From Loktanella sp. IMCC34160 (GTDB lineage Bacteria; Pseudomonadota; Alphaproteobacteria; Rhodobacterales; Rhodobacteraceae), in the NCBI RefSeq assembly GCF_004145845.1, contig NZ_SELP01000002.1:682001-746000 (forward strand): a stretch of DNA of 64,000 nt. The letters are read 5' to 3'. This document shows positions 24,408-32,962 of the stretch, one piece after another. Position numbers and translations under genes: made by a program. The first letter of the stretch is position 1, and each line of letters starts with the position of its first letter. The notes beneath the pieces are model-generated. The model was not told the DNA's origin. It searched no databases and worked only from the letters and a program-made list of their open reading frames with translations.

Positions 24408-26177
24408 ATGATTGATCCTCTTTCCAAACTCGCAATCCGGCACGGCACGGATAAGTTCGGCTATCACGACTACACGCCGAATTATCACAAGCTGTTCCAG
24501 CATCTGCGCGACCAGCCGATCCGCCTGTTGGAGATCGGGGTCGGTGGCTATCAGGATGCGGACCGGGGCGGGCAGTCGCTGGCCACCTGGCGCGACTATT
24601 TCCCGAATGCCGAAATCACCGGGATCGATATCCAGAAAAAGACGCTGGATCTGGGGCCAAGGGTGAAAATCCTGCAGGGCAGCCAGGTCGACCCGGAGTT
24701 CCTGAAACAGGTCGTGGCAGAGCGCGGGCCCTTTGACATCATCATCGACGACGGCAGCCACCAGAACGCCCATGTGGTCGAAAGTTTCGGCTATCTCTGG
24801 CCCGATCTGACCCCCGGCGGGATCTATGTGGCCGAGGATGTGCAGACCTCCTTCATGCCCCGGTTCGGAGGGTCGCTGACGCTCGATCATCCGAATTCAG
24901 TCGGGTATTTCGGCGACGTCTTCCTGCGGATGGGCCATGCGGCGGGCGATCCGCTGGTGGCCGAGGTTGGCGCGATGGAGCGGTTCCACAACATCATCGC
25001 CCTGCACAAGTCCACGCCGGGCAAGGTCAGCACCTGCGCCGGGTCCAACCTGTTCGATCGGATCGGCGCGGCGCGAAAGCTCGCCACGGTCGGCACCAAG
25101 GCAGACCCCGCCATTTGGGGCGCGGCCCAGACCGCGAAGAAACCGGACGGGGCCAATGTTGTCGTGATCGGGACCGAGGTGCAGAGCGAAAAGACGGTGT
25201 TCGATGCCTTCGAGGCCATGGCCGTTCCGGGCGTTCTGGTGCTGGACGGGCGCATCGGCCCGGACCACGATCTGGCCGAGGCGCTGATGCGCACATGGGT
25301 GCAGGTGGATCACCGCGAAATGCGGATTCACTTCCCCGAGGCGGAGATCCCGGAAGTCGCAAAATGGGTATTCTCGCTGGAAAAACACCCCGACGGGGTC
25401 CTTTTCCACAAATCGCTGAACGATTACCCGTCGAACTTTGCCTATGACCCCGAACAGGAACAGGCCAAGGCCGCCATCGCCGCGATCGAGGCAGAGCTGC
25501 AGGATTGCGACGAAGAAAACGGGCTGGTGCAATTCGCCGGGATGATGACCAATCTTTACGGGCGCGAGGCGGCGGCCGAATGGGTGCGCCGGCTGGACCG
25601 GATCGAGGCAACATCCCGCATCTATTACCAATTGGCGGGCGGATTGGCGCAACGGGAACGGCGATTTGAAGATGCAGCCACGCTGTTTCGCAAGGCGCTC
25701 GCGGCCTTTCCGGCGGACCAGCAATTCACTCTTGGCCTGTGCACGGTCCTGCTGGCACTTGGCAATACGGACGAAGCCGCCGACGCGGTCTTTGAAGCGC
25801 GCGAAACAGCGCCCCGCAACCTGCCCCTGATGCTGATGGATGCCCGGATCAAGGGGCGGATGGGCGACCACAAGGGGGCCATCGCCATCGCGCAGGAAGC
25901 GGTGGAAATGTCCACGGGAAACCGCGTGCCCCCGGCGCAGATCATCCTTGCCGAAGCACTCGAAGCAGACGGGCAGACCGATGAGGCCCGCAAGGTGATC
26001 GCGGCGCTTGCAACCGGCCCCGCAGGCTTTGCGGCCAAGGCCTATCGGCTCTTGTCCCGTATTGAAGCGGCGGAGGGCAATACCCTCGCCGCCATCGCCG
26101 CCGCGGACAAAGCCCTTGAAGGCAACCCGCAAAGCGGCGAGTACAAGAAGTGGCGCGGACAGCTCGCCGCGGAATGA
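24408..26177 (+). CDS. SAM-dependent methyltransferase fused to a TPR region
   Basis: A 589-residue protein. Residues about 38-200 form a methyltransferase-like domain: RLLEIGVGGYQDADRGG (motif I), IDIQKK (motif II), GPFDIIIDDGSHQNAH (motif IV). The shape is that of macrocin/mycinamicin-type O-methyltransferases. Residues 220-340 contain a second alpha/beta segment. From about 380 to the end the sequence shows tandem helical repeats consistent with TPRs (repeats of LALGNTDEAADAVFEA and LEADGQTDEARKVIAAL type). The target is unknown; it could act on a cell-surface sugar or lipid. Twenty-two bases separate it from the exonuclease gene. Confidence 0.7.
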   Translation: MIDPLSKLAIRHGTDKFGYHDYTPNYHKLFQHLRDQPIRLLEIGVGGYQDADRGGQSLATWRDYFPNAEITGIDIQKKTLDLGPRVKILQGSQVDPEFLKQVVAERGPFDIIIDDGSHQNAHVVESFGYLWPDLTPGGIYVAEDVQTSFMPRFGGSLTLDHPNSVGYFGDVFLRMGHAAGDPLVAEVGAMERFHNIIALHKSTPGKVSTCAGSNLFDRIGAARKLATVGTKADPAIWGAAQTAKKPDGANVVVIGTEVQSEKTVFDAFEAMAVPGVLVLDGRIGPDHDLAEALMRTWVQVDHREMRIHFPEAEIPEVAKWVFSLEKHPDGVLFHKSLNDYPSNFAYDPEQEQAKAAIAAIEAELQDCDEENGLVQFAGMMTNLYGREAAAEWVRRLDRIEATSRIYYQLAGGLAQRERRFEDAATLFRKALAAFPADQQFTLGLCTVLLALGNTDEAADAVFEARETAPRNLPLMLMDARIKGRMGDHKGAIAIAQEAVEMSTGNRVPPAQIILAEALEADGQTDEARKVIAALATGPAGFAAKAYRLLSRIEAAEGNTLAAIAAADKALEGNPQSGEYKKWRGQLAAE

Positions 26178-26199
26178 CCACGACAGGACCGGATTTCTC

Positions 26200-27003
26200 A
26201 TGAAGATTGCCACCTTCAACATCAACGGCGTGAAGGCGCGTATCGAAACCGTCCTGCGCTGGCTTGAGGAAAGCGCGCCCGATGTGGCGCTTCTGCAAGA
26301 GATCAAATCGGTCGATGAGAATTTCCCCCGCGAGGTCTTTGAAGAGCGCGGGTATAACGTGGAAACCCATGGCCAGAAGGGATTCAACGGGGTTGCGATC
26401 CTGTCGAAACTGCCGCTGGAGGATGTCACGCGCGGCCTGCCCGGCGCCGAGGGTGCCGGCCGTGACGGCGTGGACGATGAAGAGGCCCGCCTGATCGAGG
26501 CAACGGTGGTTGGCGATCATGGCGCGCTGCGCCTGATCGGGATCTACCTGCCCAACGGCAACCCCGCCCCCGGCCCGAAATATGATTACAAGCTGCGCTG
26601 GATGGAGCGGCTACAGGCGCGGGCCAAGGACCTTCTGGCGCAGGAAATGCCCGCCCTGATCGCCGGGGATTTCAACATCATCCCGCAGGATGAAGACGCC
26701 AAGCGACCAGAGGCATGGACCGAAGATGCCTTGGCCCGGCCGGAAAGCCGCGCGGCCTTTCGCCGGATCGTGAACCTTGGCTTTACCGAAGCCTTCCGCA
26801 CCCGCACCCGGGGCGATGGCCATTATTCCTTCTGGGATTATCAGGCCGGGGCATGGGACCGGAACGACGGCATCCGGATCGACCATTTCCTGCTGACTCC
26901 GCAGGCCGCCGACTGTTTGCACGACTGCTGGATCGAGGCGGATATGCGCGGCCGCGACAAGCCATCGGACCACGTGCCTGTCTGGGTCGATCTGGCGATC
27001 TGA
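26200..27003 (+). CDS. xthA: Exodeoxyribonuclease III
   Basis: A 267-residue AP endonuclease/exonuclease III. It starts MKIATFNINGVKARIE and retains the metal-binding Glu in LLQEIKSVDENFP, the catalytic motif GDFNIIPQDEDAKRP, and GIRIDHFLLTP near residue 225, ending SDHVPVWVDL with the conserved Asp-His pair. It repairs abasic sites and degrades 3' ends. Length equals the family. The start is the ATG just downstream of the methyltransferase-TPR gene. Confidence 0.93.
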   Translation: MKIATFNINGVKARIETVLRWLEESAPDVALLQEIKSVDENFPREVFEERGYNVETHGQKGFNGVAILSKLPLEDVTRGLPGAEGAGRDGVDDEEARLIEATVVGDHGALRLIGIYLPNGNPAPGPKYDYKLRWMERLQARAKDLLAQEMPALIAGDFNIIPQDEDAKRPEAWTEDALARPESRAAFRRIVNLGFTEAFRTRTRGDGHYSFWDYQAGAWDRNDGIRIDHFLLTPQAADCLHDCWIEADMRGRDKPSDHVPVWVDLAI

Positions 27004-27006
27004 CCC

Positions 27007-27651
27007 ATGGTGCGTGTGTTTTGGGTTCTGGTTGCCGGGTTTTGCGCCCTGATGGTCTTTGAAGGCTGGCGCCTGTTTCAGGCCTCGGCCCGCACGGATG
27101 ACCTGTTTGCCCCCTATCGCAGCGCCGATTACGCCGGGCCGCGATGGGATGATCTGCCCACGACGCAGTTGTCGGCATGGATCGCGGTCGAGGACCCGTC
27201 GTTCTTTTCACATCCCGGCGTTGATCTGAAAACCGGCGGCGCGGGGCTGACAACGATCACGCAGGCGCTGGTGAAGCGGATGTATTTCGACGAGTTCCGC
27301 CCCGGGTTTTCCAAGCTGGAACAGACGCTGATTGCCGCGCTGGTCGTCAACCCGCGCATCCCGAAAGAGGTGCAGCTGACCGCGGCGCTGGACCGGATGT
27401 ATTTCGGCACCGTCGAAGGCGTGGAGATCATCGGGTTCGACAATGCCGCGCGGGAATTCTTTGGCCGCCCGCTGCTGGACCTGACCGATGGGGAATTCAT
27501 CGCTCTTGTGGCGACCCTGATCGGGCCGGACCGGTTCCGCCCCGGCAGCGCAGAGCATGACACGAGGCTGACCCGCATCCGGCGGCTTTTGTCCGGCGAT
27601 TGCCAGCCCGCCGGGGTCCGCGATGTCTACCTGTCGGATTGCGACGCATAG
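27007..27651 (+). CDS. GT51-type peptidoglycan transglycosylase-like protein, single domain
   Basis: A 214-residue protein with one N-terminal membrane helix (about residues 2-22) and a stand-alone family 51 glycosyltransferase domain. Motif 1 is AVEDPSFFSHPGVDL (residues about 58-72) containing the catalytic Glu, motif 2 is GLTTITQALVKRM, motif 3 is KLEQTLIAALVV, and the last part is DNAAREFFG. The usual ILExYLN box is changed to LTAALDRMYFG. Monofunctional enzymes of this type polymerise lipid II. It starts 3 bases after the xthA stop. The degeneracy of the later motifs makes activity uncertain. Confidence 0.75.
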   Translation: MVRVFWVLVAGFCALMVFEGWRLFQASARTDDLFAPYRSADYAGPRWDDLPTTQLSAWIAVEDPSFFSHPGVDLKTGGAGLTTITQALVKRMYFDEFRPGFSKLEQTLIAALVVNPRIPKEVQLTAALDRMYFGTVEGVEIIGFDNAAREFFGRPLLDLTDGEFIALVATLIGPDRFRPGSAEHDTRLTRIRRLLSGDCQPAGVRDVYLSDCDA

Positions 27652-28799
27652 CCCGGCGCGGTCACGTCATGCCGGTAAAGCCAGTCGTAGCGGCCAAGGA
27701 ACGCGCCCGGCGCGACCCGTCCGATCCCGGCCAAAATCCTGTGTGACAGGCTACGGCGCAGCCCGGAGAGGTGAAAGTTGACCGCGTTGGCGTTGGCCGC
27801 GGCGATGGCCCGGCAGGCCCGGTCCCGGCGCAGCGCCTGATAGCGGGCCAGACCGCTTGGCAGGTCGTCCAGTTCGTCACAGGCCGCCGCCAGCACCCAG
27901 GCGTCTTCCAACGCGAGGGTCGCCCCCTGCGCCATGAAGGGCAATGTCGGATGGGCCGCGTCCCCAAGGATCGCCGTCCCCTGCCCGTCCTGCCAGACCG
28001 GCGCGACCGGATGCCGGAACAAACCCCAAAGGCGCACCGTCTGAATCTCGGAGAGAATGGCCCGCAGTTCGGGCGCACAATGGGCAAAGGCCGCCTGCAC
28101 CACCGATGGGTCGTCGAAGAAATGCCACCCCTCGGCCGCCCAGTCGGCCCGTTCCTGCACGGCGACGATGTTCAGCCTACCACCGAGCAGAGGATAGGTG
28201 ACGACGTGGCACCCGGGCGCCATCCATGTTCGGGCGACCGGTGCGGCATCCTTGGCCCGGATCGTCGCCCGCCAGGCCACCTGACCGGCGAAAAACGCGG
28301 CGTCCTTGCCATTCAGTTCCGGCCGAATGACGGAATGAATCCCATCGGCCCCGACCACCAGATCGGCCCGGATCGGGGTTCCGTCGTTCAAGTGGGGGCG
28401 GCCGCCGCGCAGGTCGATCTTGACGCCCGTGCGCAGCGCAACGCCTGCCTCGGCACAGCCGCCGGCCAGCAGGTCAATCAAATCGGGGCGATAGAAGAAC
28501 CGGTAGGGCGGCCCGTCCAGCCGGGTCAGGTCAAAGCGGGTAATCCGGCGCCCGGTCAGCGCGTCCATCGGCTCTACCGCCGTGGCGGGGATCGACGCGG
28601 CCGCAGCATCCAACCCAAGCGCCTCCAGAACCCGCCCACCGTTGGGCGAAATCTGCAGACCTGCGCCAACTTCGCGCAGCTCCGGGGCCTGTTCATAGAC
28701 GGTGACGTTTGCGCCCCTGCGGGCAAAGGCAAGCGCGGCAGCAAGGCCGCCGATCCCGCCACCGATGAAGGCGACATCGCGGCCCTGCATCCTGCCCAT
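27627..28799 (-). CDS. FAD-dependent monooxygenase, salicylate hydroxylase-like
   Basis: A 390-residue flavoprotein. The Rossmann GxGxxG is FIGGGIGGLAAALAFARRG (residues about 9-27), the second FAD motif is DLVVGADGIHSVIR near residue 150-164, and the third is GTAILGDAAHPTLPFMAQGATLALEDAWVL (about 280-309). This is the class A aromatic hydroxylase fold, close to salicylate/6-hydroxynicotinate monooxygenases. No substrate can be assigned. It follows dksA by 5 bases on the same strand and its 3' end overlaps the GT51 gene by 25 bases in the convergent orientation. Confidence 0.8.
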   Translation of the reverse strand: MGRMQGRDVAFIGGGIGGLAAALAFARRGANVTVYEQAPELREVGAGLQISPNGGRVLEALGLDAAAASIPATAVEPMDALTGRRITRFDLTRLDGPPYRFFYRPDLIDLLAGGCAEAGVALRTGVKIDLRGGRPHLNDGTPIRADLVVGADGIHSVIRPELNGKDAAFFAGQVAWRATIRAKDAAPVARTWMAPGCHVVTYPLLGGRLNIVAVQERADWAAEGWHFFDDPSVVQAAFAHCAPELRAILSEIQTVRLWGLFRHPVAPVWQDGQGTAILGDAAHPTLPFMAQGATLALEDAWVLAAACDELDDLPSGLARYQALRRDRACRAIAAANANAVNFHLSGLRRSLSHRILAGIGRVAPGAFLGRYDWLYRHDVTAPGYASQSDR

Positions 28800-28804
28800 C
28801 GGGA

Positions 28805-29281
28805 TCAGTCGTCCCGGTGAACTTTTTCGCGGCGTTCGTGGCGTTCCTGCGCCTCAAGGCTCATCGTCGCGATCGGGCGCGCATCCAGCCGCTTGAGGCT
28901 GATCGGCTCGCCGGTGATCTCGCAATAGCCGTATTCGCCATTGTCGATCCGGCGCAGGGCGCTGTCGATCTTGGCGACCAGCTTGCGCTGGCGGTCACGG
29001 GTGCGCAGTTCAAGCGCCCGGTCGGTCTCCTCGCTTGCGCGGTCGGCAAGATCGGGGATGTTGCGGGTCGAATCTTTCATGCCTTCGATGGTGTCACGGC
29101 TGTCCTCCAACAGTTCCGCGCGCCAGTTGATCAGCTTGCGCCGGAAATATTCCAGCTGCCGGTCATTCATAAAGGGTTCGTCTTCAGCGGGACGGTAATC
29201 GTCCGTCAGGAAAACCTCGGCTTTCATTTGGTTGCTACCCTTGCTACCGCCAGAAACCTCAACTTTTTGGGTATCGGCCAT
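28805..29281 (-). CDS. dksA: RNA polymerase-binding protein DksA, noncanonical zinc-finger form
   Basis: A 158-residue DksA. The coiled-coil with the functional tip is intact: DLADRA (D-x-x-D-x-A) near residue 82-87, within a long helical hairpin. At the C-terminal domain only one Cys remains (YGYCEITGEP); the usual CxxC pair further on is replaced by MSLEAQERHERRE. This matches Rhodobacter-type DksA proteins that work without zinc. DksA binds in the RNAP secondary channel and, with ppGpp, controls rRNA and amino acid operon transcription. The start MADTQKVEV was chosen over an in-frame upstream ATG with no useful Shine-Dalgarno. Confidence 0.9.
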   Translation of the reverse strand: MADTQKVEVSGGSKGSNQMKAEVFLTDDYRPAEDEPFMNDRQLEYFRRKLINWRAELLEDSRDTIEGMKDSTRNIPDLADRASEETDRALELRTRDRQRKLVAKIDSALRRIDNGEYGYCEITGEPISLKRLDARPIATMSLEAQERHERREKVHRDD

Positions 29282-29419
29282 CTGGCTCTCCCTTTTCTGG
29301 GGGTCGTTTACTCTGCCCACGGGGGAGTGTCACCCCCCGAAATTCAAGAGCACATCGAGTTGAAGCCCCCCCGAGACCTGATACTGTCCGCCGCGACAGT
29401 TTCAGACGGCGAGGCGGGA

Positions 29420-30259
29420 ATGCAGTTTACCGGAACCAAGGATTATGTGGCCACCGAGGACCTGAAGGTCGCGGTCAATGCGGCGGTGACGCTGGAACGC
29501 CCGCTGCTGGTCAAGGGAGAGCCGGGCACCGGCAAAACCGAACTGGCCAAACAGGTGGCCGCGGCCCTTGGGCTGCCGATGATCGAATGGCACATCAAAT
29601 CGACAACCAAGGCGCAGCAGGGGCTTTACGAATACGATGCAGTCAGCCGGTTGCGCGACAGCCAGCTGGGCGATGAACGCGTCCACGACGTCAAGAACTA
29701 CATCCGGAAGGGCAAGCTGTGGCAGGCGTTCGAGGCCGAGGGCAAGGTCGTTCTGCTGATTGACGAGATCGACAAGGCCGATATCGAATTTCCCAACGAC
29801 CTGTTGCAGGAACTCGACCGGATGGAGTTCCACGTCTACGAGACCGGCGAAACCATCCGCGCCCGCGTCCGGCCCATCGTCATCATCACGTCGAACAACG
29901 AAAAGGAACTGCCCGACGCCTTCCTGCGCCGCTGTTTCTTCCACTACATCCGTTTCCCGGACACTGATGTTCTCCGCAAGATCGTCGAGGTGCACCATCC
30001 CGGCATCAAGAAACAGCTTCTGACCACCGCCCTGACCCAATTCTATGAAATCCGCGAAACGCCGGGGTTGAAGAAGAAGCCTTCGACGTCAGAGGTCATC
30101 GACTGGCTGAAACTGCTTCTGGCCGAGGACATGGACCCCGCCGATCTGAAACCCGAGGGCGGGTCGCTGCTGCCCAAACTGCATGGGGCGCTGTTGAAGA
30201 ACGAACAGGACGTGGCGCTGTTCGAACGGCTGGCCTTCATGTCGCGGGGGAAAAGGTAA
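29420..30259 (+). CDS. MoxR-type AAA+ ATPase
   Basis: A 279-residue AAA+ protein. Walker A is GEPGTGKTEL (about residues 38-47), Walker B is VVLLIDEIDKADIEF, sensor 1 is PIVIITSNNEKELPDAF and the arginine finger is in FLRRCFFHYIRFP. The length and lack of an N-domain place it in the MoxR/RavA-type chaperones, which normally work with a VWA-domain partner to insert metals or assemble complexes. No VWA gene lies next to it; the next gene is convergent. It is divergent from dksA, with a 138-base gap that must hold both promoters. Confidence 0.86.
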   Translation: MQFTGTKDYVATEDLKVAVNAAVTLERPLLVKGEPGTGKTELAKQVAAALGLPMIEWHIKSTTKAQQGLYEYDAVSRLRDSQLGDERVHDVKNYIRKGKLWQAFEAEGKVVLLIDEIDKADIEFPNDLLQELDRMEFHVYETGETIRARVRPIVIITSNNEKELPDAFLRRCFFHYIRFPDTDVLRKIVEVHHPGIKKQLLTTALTQFYEIRETPGLKKKPSTSEVIDWLKLLLAEDMDPADLKPEGGSLLPKLHGALLKNEQDVALFERLAFMSRGKR

Positions 30260-30332
30260 CGGCAAGATCCGGCGCGGGAACAAGGCCGCAGGCCGCCCGC
30301 GCATCGCCTGCCCGTTCCGGCGGGCTGCGTCC

Positions 30333-31544
30333 CTACTCCGCCTTGCGCAAGGCCAGAACCGCGTTCAGCCCGCCAAAGGCAAAGGCGTTGGACAGGACCA
30401 CGTCCACATCCGCCTCGCGCGCCTCGTTCGGGACCACGTCCAGCGCGCATTCCGGGTCAGGTTCTTCATAGTTGATCGTCGGCGCGATCACCCCGTCGCG
30501 CAGGGCCATGATGCAAGCCAGCAGTTCCACCGCCCCAGTTCCGCCAATCAGATGGCCGTGCATCGACTTTGTCGACGAGATCATCAGCCGGTCCGCATGG
30601 GTGCCGAACACATCGGCCACGGCGGCGCATTCGGTCTTGTCATTCGCGGCGGTGCCTGTGCCATGGGCGTTGATATATCCCACCTGCCCCCGGTCTAGAC
30701 GCGCATCGGCCAGCGCCCCGGCAATCGCCCGCGCCGCCCCCTGTTTCGACGGCATCACGATGTCCGACGCATCCGAGGACATGGCAAATCCCACCACCTC
30801 GGCCAGAATTTCGGCCCCCCGGGCGCGGGCGGCCTCATATTCCTCGAAGACGAAAACCCCGGCCCCTTCACCCTGCACCATGCCGTTGCGGGTGGCACAG
30901 AACGGGCGGCAGGCGTCCTTGGACATGACGCGCAGCCCTTCCCAGGCCTTCACCCCACCAAAGACCAGCATCGATTCCGACCCACCGGTGATCATCGCAT
31001 CCGCCATGCCCGACCGGATCATCTGGAACGCCAGCCCCATCGCGTGGTTGGACGAGGCGCAGGCGGTCGCGACGGTGAAGGACGGGCCGCGCAGGTTCCA
31101 TTCCATGCTGACATGGCTGGCGGCGGCGTTGTTCATCAGCTTCGGCACGATGAAGGGGTGAACGCGGTTCTTCCCCTCTTCATAGACGACCCGGTAATTT
31201 TCGTCCTGCGTGGTCAACCCGCCGCCGGAGGTGCCCAGAACCACGCCCGACCGGTCGGCCAGCGCACCACGAAACTCCAGCCCAGACTGGGCCATCGCCT
31301 GACGGGCGGCCAGGACCGTGAACTGGGTAAAACGGTCATAAAGCGCGATTTGCTGGCGGTTGAAATGTTCGGTCTCGTCAAAGCCCTTGACCTGCCCGCC
31401 GATCTTGACCGCCAGCCGGTCCACATCGCGGATGTCCAGGGGGCCGATCCCGCAGCGCCCTTCGCGCATCGCCTCAAGCGTGGTCGGCACATCATGCCCA
31501 AGGGCGTTGATCGTACCCGCACCGGTGATGACGACCCGTCTCAT
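30333..31544 (-). CDS. Beta-ketoacyl-ACP synthase (FabF-like, paired ACP)
   Basis: A 403-residue condensing enzyme. Active-site Cys162 lies in VATACASSNHAMGL, with the two His residues in NAHGTGTAANDKTE and KSMHGHLIGGTGAVE, giving a full Cys-His-His triad. Overall length and fold match FabF/KAS II, but the motif around Cys (TACASSNHA) differs from housekeeping FabF (TACATGAH). It overlaps the ACP gene by 4 bases and is presumably specific for that ACP. A role in a specialised acyl chain, possibly for lipid A or another envelope lipid, is inferred from the lpxD and L,D-transpeptidase neighbours. Confidence 0.82.
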   Translation of the reverse strand: MRRVVITGAGTINALGHDVPTTLEAMREGRCGIGPLDIRDVDRLAVKIGGQVKGFDETEHFNRQQIALYDRFTQFTVLAARQAMAQSGLEFRGALADRSGVVLGTSGGGLTTQDENYRVVYEEGKNRVHPFIVPKLMNNAAASHVSMEWNLRGPSFTVATACASSNHAMGLAFQMIRSGMADAMITGGSESMLVFGGVKAWEGLRVMSKDACRPFCATRNGMVQGEGAGVFVFEEYEAARARGAEILAEVVGFAMSSDASDIVMPSKQGAARAIAGALADARLDRGQVGYINAHGTGTAANDKTECAAVADVFGTHADRLMISSTKSMHGHLIGGTGAVELLACIMALRDGVIAPTINYEEPDPECALDVVPNEAREADVDVVLSNAFAFGGLNAVLALRKAE

Positions 31545-31798
31545 GCCTGCTGCGACACCAGCCCGGTGACGGCGCAGATGATCGCCTCGACCGAAGAAAT
31601 GTCGAACTCGCTTTCCTCCGGTGCGTTGGCGTTGAAAGGCACGGAGATGTCAAAGGCCTCTTCAATGGCGAAAATGCTTTCGACAAGGCCAAGGCTGTCG
31701 ATCCCGAGATCCTCAAGCGTATGTTCCGGCTTGACATCCGACGGGTCAAGAACCGCCTGTTCGGCAATGATTTCAATGACTTTTTCGCGCACGTTCAT
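31541..31798 (-). CDS. Dedicated acyl carrier protein
   Basis: An 85-residue ACP. The phosphopantetheine serine is Ser35 in DLGIDSLGLVESIFAIEEAF. Helix 2 and 3 are typical, but the loop after helix 3 contains NANAPEESEFDISS and the C-terminus is VTGLVSQQA, unlike the housekeeping AcpP. An upstream in-frame ATG at 31810 would add four residues; the ATG at 31798 has AGGA about 11 bases before it. It lies between the LpxD-like and ketosynthase genes (4-base overlap with the latter) and would carry the acyl chain for both. Confidence 0.82.
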   Translation of the reverse strand: MNVREKVIEIIAEQAVLDPSDVKPEHTLEDLGIDSLGLVESIFAIEEAFDISVPFNANAPEESEFDISSVEAIICAVTGLVSQQA

Positions 31799-31837
31799 CT
31801 GGAACACCATCCTGTGGCCAACCCGCTTGGGCGTGAT

Positions 31838-32932
31838 TTAGTCACTCTGCCCCGGATTTGAAACCGAATTCTGACGCTTTGCCAGATCGCGCAGGATGCG
31901 CGGCAGGCGGCGCAGCGCCTTGTAGCTGTCGAGGTGGCTTTGCATCTTCACCGCAGGAAAGCCCATCATCACCCGTCCGTCCGGCACATTGGACAGCACG
32001 ATGCTGGCCCCGGTGATCACGCAATCGGTGCCGACGGTCACATTATCCGCCACCCCGGACTTGCCGCCCAGAACCGTCCGGTCACCAATCACCGACGATC
32101 CGGCCACGGCCGATTGCGCGGCCAGCAGGCAATGATCGCCCAGCACCACGTTGTGGCCGACCTGCACAAGGTTGTCGATCTTGGTGCCGTGCCCCACGCG
32201 GGTCGGCCGGATCGTGCCCGCGTCCACGGTGGAATTCGCCCCGATCTCAACATCATCCCCGATCACCACCCCGCCAAGGCTGTGAATGCGGTGGTGGGTC
32301 GGATCGTCGGGCGCGGTCAGGGGGGCGGCCCCAAGGGTTTCCTTGACCCGCTCCACATTCGAAGGCTCTGCCGTGACAAAGGAAAACCCGTCGGCGCCGA
32401 TCACCACGTTCGGATGCAGGATGACATTGGTTCCGATGGTCACGTTGCGGCACAGGCGCACCCCGTCATGCAGCCGCGCATTGGCCCCAAGTGCTGCGGC
32501 ACCGGCGATGGTGACATGGGCGCCGATCCGGCTGCCTGCGCCGATCTGCGCCCCCGCGCCGACAATGCTGAACGGGCCGACACTGACGCCCTGCCCGAGG
32601 GTCGCGCCCTCTGAAATGATCGCCGTGGGGTGGATGCCCGCCTCTGCTGGGTCATCGTCCAGCATCTGTGTCAGCTGGGCCATGGCCAGCCGCCCGCGCG
32701 GGGCAAAGATCGCCGCCTTCAACCCCAATGCCTGCCAATCCGCGCCGGGCCACAGGACCGCCGCACGCGCCGCGCCGTCCGGCAGGCGGTCGGCATAGGC
32801 GGGCGACAAGGCAAGCGCCAACTGGTCAGCGGTGGCCGTGGCGGGCTCTGACGCGCCGGTGACAGTCAGAGACACATCGCCCGCGGCCTCGGCCCCCAAT
32901 GCGGCGGCAATCTCGCTGATCGTGTGGGCCAT
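31838..32932 (-). CDS. lpxD: UDP-3-O-acylglucosamine N-acyltransferase-like protein (LpxD family)
   Basis: A 364-residue left-handed beta-helix acyltransferase. An N-terminal uridine-binding region (about residues 1-105) is followed by many hexapeptide repeats such as VGPFSIVGAGAQIGAGSRIGAH; the catalytic His is in DNLVQVGHNVVLGDH (about residues 240-255). A C-terminal helical tail ends the protein. LpxD adds a 3-hydroxyacyl chain to UDP-3-O-acyl-glucosamine in lipid A synthesis. Because lpxD normally sits in a bamA-lpxD-fabZ-lpxA group, this copy may be a paralogue with a different acyl chain; that is inference. Thirty bases upstream is the L,D-transpeptidase gene, same strand. Confidence 0.82.
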   Translation of the reverse strand: MAHTISEIAAALGAEAAGDVSLTVTGASEPATATADQLALALSPAYADRLPDGAARAAVLWPGADWQALGLKAAIFAPRGRLAMAQLTQMLDDDPAEAGIHPTAIISEGATLGQGVSVGPFSIVGAGAQIGAGSRIGAHVTIAGAAALGANARLHDGVRLCRNVTIGTNVILHPNVVIGADGFSFVTAEPSNVERVKETLGAAPLTAPDDPTHHRIHSLGGVVIGDDVEIGANSTVDAGTIRPTRVGHGTKIDNLVQVGHNVVLGDHCLLAAQSAVAGSSVIGDRTVLGGKSGVADNVTVGTDCVITGASIVLSNVPDGRVMMGFPAVKMQSHLDSYKALRRLPRILRDLAKRQNSVSNPGQSD

Positions 32933-32962
32933 CTGGCTGTCCTTCCTCTGGTCGAGGAAGGA

